Source of the DNA: Verrucomicrobiales bacterium
GTDB lineage: Bacteria; Verrucomicrobiota; Verrucomicrobiia; Limisphaerales; UBA1096
Assembly (NCBI GenBank): GCA_011523195.1
Contig: WTHH01000283.1
Span: forward strand, 1 to 19,094
Direction: 5' to 3'
DNA: 19,094 nucleotides
In this document: piece by piece, positions 1 through 6,587 of the stretch
Numbering within the stretch: position 1 is the first letter of the stretch
How the letters are laid out: every line of letters begins with the position of its first letter
Position numbers and translations under genes: made by a program
Notes under the pieces: model-generated
Database searches by the model: none
The model's input: only the letters and a program-made list of their open reading frames with translations
What the model was told of the DNA's origin: nothing

Positions 1-527
1 ATTTAGCAGCTGCTGGAGCAGAGGGAGATAAGAGCCTGTTAGAAACTTTTGGTGTCAACGCCCCCTTGTTCTTCTCCCAGTTAATCGCATTCATTATTGT
101 GGCCCTTCTACTGAAGAAATTTGCCTATAAGCCGGTACTCGACATGCTAGAGCAGCGAAAGGCGCGCATCGCCGAGGCTGAGGCTAATGCCGAGAAAATT
201 AAGTCCGAGTTGGCTGAAACCGAGGGCGCCCGCAACAAGATCCTTGAGGAGGCACGATCCGAGGCCAACAGATTGATCGAGGATACCCGCTCTGCAGCGG
301 CGGAAATCAGGGAAGCCAAAACGCAGGAAGCCATCTCGTCCGCTGAGGCTATCATTGCTAAGGCTCAGGAAGCCGCTACAGCCGAACGCGATAAGCTGAT
401 GGCTGAACTTAAACAGGAAGTCGGCCGACTGGTGGTCGAGACCACCTGCAAGGTAACCGGCAAAGTGTTGACGGCTGAAGACCAGCAGCGCCTGATCGAG
501 GACGCCAACAAGGAAATCGCCGCCTGA
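1..527 (+). CDS. atpF: ATP synthase F0 subunit b (5' partial)
   Basis: This is the b subunit, the peripheral stalk that ties membrane F0 to F1. The frame is open from the left edge (first full codon at base 3), so the start lies outside the window. A TTG at 66 is the first possible start inside it, but upstream codons read LLETFGVNAPLFFSQLI, which is typical b-subunit N-terminal sequence, so TTG 66 is not the true start. The membrane helix spans roughly bases 63-115 (LFFSQLIAFIIVALLL), followed by the usual KKFAYKPVLDMLEQRK and a long charged, Ala/Glu-rich coiled coil that dimerises and contacts delta. The TGA stop overlaps the ATG of atpH by one base (TGATG), which suggests translational coupling. 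The identity is firm from the domain order and the operon. Confidence 0.95.
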   Translation, partial: LAAAGAEGDKSLLETFGVNAPLFFSQLIAFIIVALLLKKFAYKPVLDMLEQRKARIAEAEANAEKIKSELAETEGARNKILEEARSEANRLIEDTRSAAAEIREAKTQEAISSAEAIIAKAQEAATAERDKLMAELKQEVGRLVVETTCKVTGKVLTAEDQQRLIEDANKEIAA

Positions 528-919
528 TGAAGATCAGCCGCCAAGCCCAGCGCGAAGCCAAGCAGCTTTTCCATGCTTGCAAAGCCGAGGGCAACCTCAG
601 CGATGACAAGGTTCGAGAGACCGTGAAACTATTGACGGAAAAGAAGCCACGCGACTACGTGGCGGTTCTCTCCCACCTGAATCGTCTGGTCAAGCTGGAC
701 GTGCAACGTCGCACAGCTCATGTGCAAAGCGCGGTGGCATTGAATGACTCTCAACAAAACCAATTGAAAGAAAACTTGGCCAAGTTATTTTGTAAAAACC
801 TAATCTATTCATTCACTGAAAACGCCGAATTGCTCGGCGGCATGCGCGTGAAGGTAGGCAGCGATGTCTACGACGGTAGTGTCCGCACCCGCTTGGCCAA
901 GCTCGAAGAATCCTTTTAA
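527..919 (+). CDS. atpH: ATP synthase F1 subunit delta, short form
   Basis: Delta joins the b stalk to the top of the alpha/beta hexamer. The C-terminal signature is clear: GGMRVKVGSDVYDGSVRTRLAKLEESF matches the family pattern GG-h-R-h-x-h-G-x-x-x-h-D-G-S-h. The protein is 130 residues, whereas E. coli delta is 177, so the N-terminal helical domain that binds alpha is about 45 residues shorter. The start is well fixed by the TGATG overlap with atpF, and no upstream start is more plausible. From memory other Verrucomicrobia have a similarly short delta, so this is probably lineage-specific and not a truncation. Two TTGGCCAA palindromes lie in the gene and encode NLAKL and RLAKL. Bases 721-780 are only about 43% GC, lower than atpA. 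Confidence 0.9.
   Translation: MKISRQAQREAKQLFHACKAEGNLSDDKVRETVKLLTEKKPRDYVAVLSHLNRLVKLDVQRRTAHVQSAVALNDSQQNQLKENLAKLFCKNLIYSFTENAELLGGMRVKVGSDVYDGSVRTRLAKLEESF
774..785. repeat. TTGGCCAA palindrome in atpH
   Basis: Perfect 12-base palindrome ACTTGGCCAAGT; encodes NLAKL. Confidence 0.8.
891..902. repeat. TTGGCCAA palindrome in atpH, second copy
   Basis: Perfect 12-base GCTTGGCCAAGC; encodes RLAKL next to the conserved GSVR motif of delta. Confidence 0.85.
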
Positions 920-939
920 ATCAATTTAACCTAACAAAA

Positions 940-2469
940 ATGAGTAACCTACTTCAGGAAATCGAAGCGCAAATCGCAGGCGCCAAAACCGAGGTCGCCA
1001 AGGAAAACGTCGGGATCGTCCGGGAAACCGGTGACGGAGTGGCCAAGATTGAGGGCCTCACCGGGGCAATGATGAATGAGATGCTCGACTTCGGCAACGG
1101 AGTCACCGGCTTGGCCTTGAACCTAGAGGAAACCGAAGTCGGCGCCATCGTGCTCGGAGACTTCACCGGCATCAGCGAGGGGCAAGAAGTCAAAGCCACC
1201 GGCAAGCTGCTGCAGGTGCCGGTCGGCAAGGGCCTGCTTGGCCGCGTGACCAACGCGCTTGGCCAAGCTATCGACGGCAAGGGCGACATCCAGAGCGACA
1301 CGACTTATCCCGTGGAAAAAATCGCCCCCGGCATCGTGAAGCGGAAGTCTGTGGATCAGCCGTTGCAGACCGGAATTCTGGCTATCGACGCGATGATCCC
1401 AATTGGCCGCGGCCAGCGTGAGTTGATCATCGGCGATCGTTCGACCGGCAAAACAACTATCGGCATCGACGCAATCATCAACCAGTCGCGAATGAACAAG
1501 GCCGCCGAGGCCGCCGGTGACAAGGATTACCGACCGGTTTACAGCATTTACGTAGCCGTCGGCCAGAAGCGCTCAAACGTTGCCCAGGTGATTAGTGTGC
1601 TTGAGGAAGCCGGTGCACTCGAGCACACCATCGTGGTGGCGGCGACCGCATCCGACAGTGCCACCAATCAGTACCTCGCGCCGTTCGCCGGGGCTGCCAT
1701 GGGCGAGTGGTTCATGGACAACGGCATGGACGCGCTCATCGTGTATGATGACCTTTCCAAGCACGCCGTCGCCTATCGTCAGGTATCGCTCGTGCTGAAG
1801 CGCCCGTCAGGTCGTGAAGCCTATCCGGGTGACGTGTTCTACCTGCACAGCCGCCTACTGGAGCGTTCCGCCCGCGTGGGCAAGGACTACGGCAACGGCT
1901 CACTCACCGCCCTGCCGATCATCGAGACACAGGCCGGTGACGTTTCGGCGTACATCCCAACCAACGTGATTTCCATCACCGACGGACAGATCTTCCTCGA
2001 GGGTGACCTGTTTTATCAGGGCGTGCGCCCTGCTGTGTCGGTGGGTCTGTCGGTTTCCCGTGTGGGCTCAGCCGCGCAGATCAAGGCTATGAAACAGGTG
2101 GCCGGCACGGTGAAACTTGACCTCGCACAGTTCCGTGAACTGGCCGCCTTCGCGCAGTTCGGCTCTGATCTGGACGAGAAAACCCAGCAGCAACTCGACC
2201 GAGGCAAGCGTATCGTCGAGGTGTTCAAGCAGAACCAATACAACCCGCTCTCCGTCCCTACACAGGTGGTCACTCTCTGGGCTGTGCAGAACGGCAAATT
2301 TGACGACGTGGAAGTCGAGCAGGTAGGTGATTTCAAGAACCAGCTCCGTGAGTATCTTGAGACCCGCAAAAAGGATCTCCTTCGCAAGATCGAGACAGAG
2401 GGCAAGTTGGGCGACGAGCTCGAGGCCGAGGTCTCCGATACCATCGACGCATTCAAGAAAACCTTTTAA
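940..2469 (+). CDS. atpA: ATP synthase F1 subunit alpha
   Basis: Alpha is the non-catalytic nucleotide-binding subunit of the F1 hexamer. At 509 residues it has normal family length. The P-loop is GDRSTGKT at residues 165-172, a Ser variant of the usual GDRQTGKT. The C-terminal third carries the signature RPAVSVGLSVSRVGSAAQ, which includes the arginine that reaches into the neighbouring beta catalytic site. The N-terminal beta-barrel contains GDGVAKIEGLTGAMMNEML, also typical. It starts 20 bases after atpH with no Shine-Dalgarno motif; the leader is A-rich (CCTAACAAAAATG). One palindrome copy encodes ALGQA in NALGQAIDG, where many alpha subunits have a similar ALGxPID, so that copy may be under protein constraint. 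Confidence 0.98.
   Translation: MSNLLQEIEAQIAGAKTEVAKENVGIVRETGDGVAKIEGLTGAMMNEMLDFGNGVTGLALNLEETEVGAIVLGDFTGISEGQEVKATGKLLQVPVGKGLLGRVTNALGQAIDGKGDIQSDTTYPVEKIAPGIVKRKSVDQPLQTGILAIDAMIPIGRGQRELIIGDRSTGKTTIGIDAIINQSRMNKAAEAAGDKDYRPVYSIYVAVGQKRSNVAQVISVLEEAGALEHTIVVAATASDSATNQYLAPFAGAAMGEWFMDNGMDALIVYDDLSKHAVAYRQVSLVLKRPSGREAYPGDVFYLHSRLLERSARVGKDYGNGSLTALPIIETQAGDVSAYIPTNVISITDGQIFLEGDLFYQGVRPAVSVGLSVSRVGSAAQIKAMKQVAGTVKLDLAQFRELAAFAQFGSDLDEKTQQQLDRGKRIVEVFKQNQYNPLSVPTQVVTLWAVQNGKFDDVEVEQVGDFKNQLREYLETRKKDLLRKIETEGKLGDELEAEVSDTIDAFKKTF
1256..1268. repeat. TTGGCCAA palindrome in atpA
   Basis: CGCTTGGCCAAGC; encodes ALGQA, at a position where related alpha subunits have similar residues. Confidence 0.75.
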
Positions 2470-2482
2470 CCGGAACTGACGC

Positions 2483-3364
2483 ATGCCCAGCACGCGCGAC
2501 ATTCGCCGACGCATCAAGTCGGTCAAGAATACGGCCCAGATCACCAAGGCCATGCAGATGGTGGCGGCGTCCAAGATGCGCCGTGCGCAGGACGCAGCCA
2601 TGGCCGGTCGTCCCTACGCGGACTTGATGAACCGAGTGCTGTCGGAGGTCACCGCGAAGGTCACTGACTTCCAGCATCCGCTCACCGAGAAACGCAGCGA
2701 CACCGGAAAACGCGCCGTCGTCCTCGTCAGCACGGACAAGGGACTTTGCGGTGCGCTCAACACCACCCTGCTTCGCGATGCAGCGCAGCTGGACAAGGAA
2801 AACTCCATCTTCATTTGCGCCGGTCGCAAGGGCGCGCAGTTCGTCGGCCGCACCGGACGCGATTTGGCCGCCGAGTTGAACTACGCGGATGTACCGGAAT
2901 TTTCAGACGCCCGCACTATTGCCAAATTCGCGGTGGACCTCTTCACTGAGGGCAAGGTGGATGCAGTAGATGTGCTGTTCACCAATTTTATCTCCACCAT
3001 CAATCAGAAACCGGATTTGCGCCAGTTGCTGCCCATCGGTGAGATTAAGGGCGTGGAAGCCTCGGTGTCCGGCGAAAACGAGGCGCATGAGCTTGAGGCA
3101 AGCGGACTGGAATTCCTTTTCGAGCCCGACGCCGGCGAAGTGCTCAGCAGCCTGCTGCCCCACTACCTGAACTATCAGGTGTTCCAGATTTTACTCGAGT
3201 CCAAGGCCAGTGAGCACAGCTCGCGAATGGTCGCCATGAAAAATGCGACCGACAATGCCAACCAGCTCATCAAGGATCTCACGTTGGAGTACAACAAGAT
3301 TCGCCAGGCCTCCATCACCTCGGAGCTGCTTGAAATCACGACGGCACAAATGGCCCTCGGTTAA
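2483..3364 (+). CDS. atpG: ATP synthase F1 subunit gamma
   Basis: Gamma is the rotating central shaft. Both ends match the family. The N-terminal helix MPSTRDIRRRIKSVKNTAQITKAMQMVAASKMRRAQ has the invariant I-x-S-h-x-x-T-x-Q-I-T-x-A-M-x-M-V-A-A-S-K pattern. The C-terminal helix SEHSSRMVAMKNATDNANQLIKDLTLEYNKIRQASITSELLEI runs through the centre of the hexamer. The middle domain has STDKGLCGALN. Length is 293 residues, normal for bacterial gamma. It begins 13 bases after atpA; GGAA about 8 bases before ATG is at best a weak ribosome site. No insertion of the cyanobacterial or chloroplast regulatory type is seen. Confidence 0.97.
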   Translation: MPSTRDIRRRIKSVKNTAQITKAMQMVAASKMRRAQDAAMAGRPYADLMNRVLSEVTAKVTDFQHPLTEKRSDTGKRAVVLVSTDKGLCGALNTTLLRDAAQLDKENSIFICAGRKGAQFVGRTGRDLAAELNYADVPEFSDARTIAKFAVDLFTEGKVDAVDVLFTNFISTINQKPDLRQLLPIGEIKGVEASVSGENEAHELEASGLEFLFEPDAGEVLSSLLPHYLNYQVFQILLESKASEHSSRMVAMKNATDNANQLIKDLTLEYNKIRQASITSELLEITTAQMALG

Positions 3365-3399
3365 CCCCAAGACTTTAACTAAAACAAACATAATCAAGA

Positions 3400-4815
3400 A
3401 TGAACAAAGGTAAGATTGTACAGATCATCGGCCCGGTTGTTGACGCAGAGTTCACCGAGGCCCTGCCTCCCATCTACAACGCCCTCACGGTTGACTTCGA
3501 AGTCAACGGGGAAAAGGTCAAGCTCACCCTCGAGGTGCAGCTGCACTTGGGCGACAACTGGGTTCGCGCCGTGGCCATGTCCACCACCGAGGGACTCAAG
3601 CGCGGCATGGAAATCACTGACACAGGCGCTGCCATCTCCGTGCCGGTGGGCGCCGGCGTGATGGGCCGCGTGCTCGACGTGACCGGTTCCCCGGTGGACG
3701 AACGAGGCCCGGTGGATGCCGACAAGCACTATCCGATTCACCGTCAGGCCCCGCCGTTGACAGAGCAGGCCACCTCCGCCGAGCTTTTGACCACTGGCAT
3801 CAAGGTCATCGACCTCATCTGCCCGTTCCTCAAGGGCGGCAAGGTCGGTGCGTTTGGTGGTGCCGGTGTGGGCAAGACCGTGGTCATCATGGAGCTCATC
3901 AACAACATCGCCAAGCTGCACTCCGGCTACTCCGTGTTCGCGGGTGTGGGTGAGCGTACCCGCGAGGGTAACGACCTTTACCACGAAATGTCCGAGGCCG
4001 GCGTGATCAAGCAGGACAACCTCAGTGAGTCCAAGGTGGCCCTGATCTACGGCCAGATGAACGAGCCTCCGGGTGCCCGTCTTCGCGTAGCGCTGACCGG
4101 TCTCGCCATCACCGAGTATTTCCGAGACGAGAAAAATCAGGACGTGCTGTTGTTCGTCGACAACGTCTTCCGATTCTCACAGGCCGGCTCCGAGGTGTCC
4201 GCGCTGCTGGGTCGCACACCAAGTGCCGTGGGTTACCAGCCGACGCTGGCTGCCGAGATGGGCGACCTGCAGGAGCGAATCACCTCAACCAAAAAAGGCT
4301 CGATCACCTCGTTTCAGGCCGTGTATGTGCCGGCGGATGACTTGACCGACCCCGCCCCTGCCGCGACCTTTGCCCACTTGGACGCCACCATCGTGCTCGA
4401 GCGCTCCATCGCAGAGCTGGGTATCTATCCCGCCGTGGATCCGTTGGCCTCGACCTCACGAGCCCTCACCCCCGAAATCGTCGGCGAGGAACACTACAAG
4501 GTCGCCCGTGGCGTGCAACTCGTGCTCCAGCGCTACAAGGATCTTCAGGACATCATCGCGATTCTCGGCATGGACGAACTTTCACCGGAAGACAAACTCA
4601 CCGTGTTCCGTGCGCGTAAGATTCAGAAATTCCTCAGCCAACCGTTCACCGTGGCAGAGGTGTTCACCAACGTGCCAGGCAAGCAGGTGCCGGTCGAGGA
4701 GACCGTGCGCGGCTTCGGGGAAATCCTCGACGGCAAACACGACGACGTTCCGGAAAACGACTTCCTTTACAAGGGCTCCATCGACGAGGTGGTCGCCAAG
4801 AGCAAGGGCGAATAA
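3400..4815 (+). CDS. atpD: ATP synthase F1 subunit beta
   Basis: Beta is the catalytic subunit that makes ATP from ADP and phosphate. The P-loop GGAGVGKT is at residues 153-160. The catalytic glutamate lies in GVGERTREGNDLYHEM, the Walker B strand is DVLLFVDNVFRF, and the DELSEED-type segment is present as MDELSPEDKLTV. Length of 471 residues is normal. The start has no Shine-Dalgarno; the 35-base leader is A-rich (ATAATCAAGAATG), as for atpA. The TAA stop at 4813-4815 is in the same frame as atpC and no further stop separates them, which matters for the atpC start problem. Confidence 0.98.
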   Translation: MNKGKIVQIIGPVVDAEFTEALPPIYNALTVDFEVNGEKVKLTLEVQLHLGDNWVRAVAMSTTEGLKRGMEITDTGAAISVPVGAGVMGRVLDVTGSPVDERGPVDADKHYPIHRQAPPLTEQATSAELLTTGIKVIDLICPFLKGGKVGAFGGAGVGKTVVIMELINNIAKLHSGYSVFAGVGERTREGNDLYHEMSEAGVIKQDNLSESKVALIYGQMNEPPGARLRVALTGLAITEYFRDEKNQDVLLFVDNVFRFSQAGSEVSALLGRTPSAVGYQPTLAAEMGDLQERITSTKKGSITSFQAVYVPADDLTDPAPAATFAHLDATIVLERSIAELGIYPAVDPLASTSRALTPEIVGEEHYKVARGVQLVLQRYKDLQDIIAILGMDELSPEDKLTVFRARKIQKFLSQPFTVAEVFTNVPGKQVPVEETVRGFGEILDGKHDDVPENDFLYKGSIDEVVAKSKGE

Positions 4816-4824
4816 CTCCGATCC

Positions 4825-5247
4825 CTGCCAAGCGCAAGGGCCAACACCCTCAAACTCGAAATCGTCACCCCAAGTGCCGTCGTCTACTCGGAGGATGTCT
4901 CCCTGGTGGCGTTGCCGGGGCGTCAGGGGGACATGGGTATCTACCCAAACCACGTTCCATTGATGACCAAGGTCGCCGCCGGCGAGGTGGAAGTCACCCG
5001 GGACGGGCAAAAGGAAATGCTCGCCGTCGGCGAGGGCTTCGCCGAAGTCACCGGGGATCGCGTATCAATCCTCACCGACATGGCCGCACTCGAGGCCGAG
5101 ATCGACGAAGCCAAGGCCGAGGAGGCGCTCAAGGCAGCGGAAGACCGGCTCAAGGGCGAAAGCCTGAGCGACGAGCAGGTCATCGCCGCCGAGGCCGCAG
5201 CCGCAGCCGCCCTCGCCCAGCTTAAGGTCAAGCGACGGAACCGCTGA
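4825..5247 (+). CDS. atpC: ATP synthase F1 subunit epsilon, start codon uncertain
   Basis: Epsilon is the small stalk subunit that couples gamma to the c-ring and can inhibit hydrolysis. The frame reads ANTLKLEIVTPSAVVYSEDVSLVALPGRQGDMGIYPNHVPLMTKV, which is the family's N-terminal beta-sandwich, then an Ala/Glu-rich two-helix C-terminus. The first ATG, GTG or TTG in frame is GTG 4906, which would remove about 22 conserved residues of the sandwich, so it is an unlikely true start. Where ATG is expected, just before ANTLKLE (4837-4839), the codon is AGG. I place the start at CTG 4825 (about 140 residues) only as the best near-cognate candidate; ATC 4861 is another. The mutated start could also be a sequencing or assembly error. 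The C-terminal part is certain; the 5' boundary is not. Confidence 0.8.
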   Translation: MPSARANTLKLEIVTPSAVVYSEDVSLVALPGRQGDMGIYPNHVPLMTKVAAGEVEVTRDGQKEMLAVGEGFAEVTGDRVSILTDMAALEAEIDEAKAEEALKAAEDRLKGESLSDEQVIAAEAAAAAALAQLKVKRRNR

Positions 5248-5253
5248 GCCCGC

Positions 5254-5277
5254 CTTGGCCAAGCGCTTGGCCAAGCG
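5254..5277. repeat. Tandem pair of TTGGCCAA palindromes after atpC
   Basis: Two copies of the palindrome overlap head to tail with a 12-base period, cores at 5255-5262 and 5267-5274, starting seven bases after the atpC stop codon. The second copy is the full 14-base CGCTTGGCCAAGCG. This is one of two intergenic clusters in the window; most other copies are inside genes. It lies between the atpC stop and the operon terminator, a position where uptake sequences often sit in other bacteria. Confidence 0.9.
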
Positions 5278-5291
5278 AACCAACTTTCATA

Positions 5292-5316
5292 GGCGAACGA
5301 ACCCCGTTCGCCTTTT
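5292..5316 (+). terminator. Rho-independent terminator of the atp operon
   Basis: A perfect 8-base-pair stem (GGCGAACG with CGTTCGCC) and a 5-base loop is followed directly by TTTT. It is 45 bases after the atpC stop and is the natural end of the atp transcript. The T-tract is short, so efficiency is uncertain. Confidence 0.8.
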
Positions 5317-5352
5317 CGTCAATTGGAGGGACGAGCCCGCGAGTCCGATGAT

Positions 5353-5380
5353 AAAAATCCGAAGGAGCGGGACACTCCTT
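5353..5380 (-). terminator. Likely Rho-independent terminator of alr
   Basis: Read on the minus strand, a 6-base-pair stem (AAGGAG with CTCCTT, 7-base loop) is followed by CGGATTTTT. The hairpin begins within the alr stop codon. Together with the plus-strand terminator at 5292-5316 it insulates the two convergent transcripts. The stem is short, so this is weaker than the atp one. Confidence 0.55.
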
Positions 5381-6587
5381 ACACGCCGATGCTTCCAGCA
5401 GGTTCCGGCTTGGCTTGAATGGAATCCTCCTGCGCACTTGCCGAATCGAGATACACCCTCGGGAGGCGGCTGCGCCAACCGGTGAGCACCTCGTAGGAAA
5501 CCGTGCCCTTCCACGCCGCCAGGTCGTGTGGGGTGATTTCACTCTCCCCCTGTCGCCCCATCAACACGACCTCATCCCATGCGTCGGCCTCGGGGATCGC
5601 CGTGAGGTCCACCATGGTCGAGTCCATCGCGTTAGCCCCGATCACCGGCGCCCGCTTGCCATGCACCAGTACGTGGCCCTGGTTTCGCACGCGCGGATAC
5701 CCGTCGCCGTAGCCGACCGGTAGCACGCCGATCCGCCGCTCGCCCGGGGCCTGATACCGCAAGCCGTAGCCCACATTGTCTCCCTTATGGATTTTCTTCA
5801 CCACGGCCAGCCGCGTCTTAACCGTCCCAACCGGCTCGACGCCCGGGATGCGCCGGCAAACCTTGGACGGATACACCCCGAGCGGAAGTAACCCGATCCG
5901 CACCATATCGAGGTGCGCGTCCGGTAGATCGAGAAAGCCGCCGGAGTTGCATAGGTGCCGACACGGCACGATGATCCCAGCCTGCTCCAACTCACCGTTC
6001 AGCGCCTGAAAACGCCCGATTTGCTCGAACGCAAAAGACTTGTCCGACTCATCGGACATCGGGAAGTGGCTGAACAATCCTTCCAGTCGCAGGCCCGGCA
6101 TCGAGTTGACCGATTCCAACAGGCCAAGCGCCTCGCTCCAGCGCACCCCGTACCGCCCCATGCCGGTGTCGATCTTCACATGCACTGCAAGCGCTAGGCC
6201 TAGCGACTCCGCCAGCCGGTTCGCCGCCTCGGCCACGGCCAGTTCGCCAACAGCCAACGTGAGGTTCAACTCGAGACAAGCCGGCAGCTCTGCCTCCATC
6301 CGTTCGCCCATCAGCAGGATCGGTGCACTAACCCCGGCGTCACGGAGCTCCGCCGCCTCGTCTAGATTGCTGACAAGCAACCGCCCTGCCCCCCGGCCAA
6401 GCGCCACATTCGCCACGGCAACCGCACCAAACCCATAGCCATTGTCCTTCACCACCGAGCCGATCTCCAACCCCGCGGGGGAGTCCTCGCGAATCAAGCG
6501 GAAGTTCGCGGCCAAGCGACCGAGGTCGATCTCCATCCAAGCCGGGCGCATTGGTCGTTCGACAGGTTGGTTGATCTCGCTACTCAT
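5379..6587 (-). CDS. alr: Alanine racemase
   Basis: A PLP-dependent fold-III enzyme that interconverts L- and D-alanine for peptidoglycan. The PLP lysine is K47 in GSVVKDNGYGFGA, a variant of the usual VVKANAYGHG. Other active-site features are KIDTGMGRYG (R145), HLCNSGG, DMVRIGLLPLG (R230, the arginine near the PLP ring nitrogen), VGYGLRY (catalytic Tyr 274 from the second domain), LPVGYGDGYPR and AMDSTMVDLT. The length from ATG 6587 is 402 residues; family members are 360-390. I chose this start over upstream ones because the residues before it are low-complexity shadow of the preceding gene. ATG overlaps the stop of the upstream ATP-grasp gene by 8 bases (ATGAGTAG), so the two are probably translated together. 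Confidence 0.95.
   Translation of the reverse strand: MSSEINQPVERPMRPAWMEIDLGRLAANFRLIREDSPAGLEIGSVVKDNGYGFGAVAVANVALGRGAGRLLVSNLDEAAELRDAGVSAPILLMGERMEAELPACLELNLTLAVGELAVAEAANRLAESLGLALAVHVKIDTGMGRYGVRWSEALGLLESVNSMPGLRLEGLFSHFPMSDESDKSFAFEQIGRFQALNGELEQAGIIVPCRHLCNSGGFLDLPDAHLDMVRIGLLPLGVYPSKVCRRIPGVEPVGTVKTRLAVVKKIHKGDNVGYGLRYQAPGERRIGVLPVGYGDGYPRVRNQGHVLVHGKRAPVIGANAMDSTMVDLTAIPEADAWDEVVLMGRQGESEITPHDLAAWKGTVSYEVLTGWRSRLPRVYLDSASAQEDSIQAKPEPAGSIGV

Noticed and set aside
3394..3984. A 196-codon open frame on the minus strand across atpD
   Set aside because: It mirrors a certain atpD and is His/Gly-rich shadow sequence.
4370..4963. A 197-codon open frame on + overlapping atpD and atpC
   Set aside because: It is out of frame with atpD, has a Ser/Arg/Pro-rich shadow composition and matches no family.
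5254..5277. CRISPR-like or IS terminal repeat interpretation of the palindromes
   Set aside because: Copies are short, irregularly spaced, mostly inside genes, and no spacers, cas genes or transposase are present.
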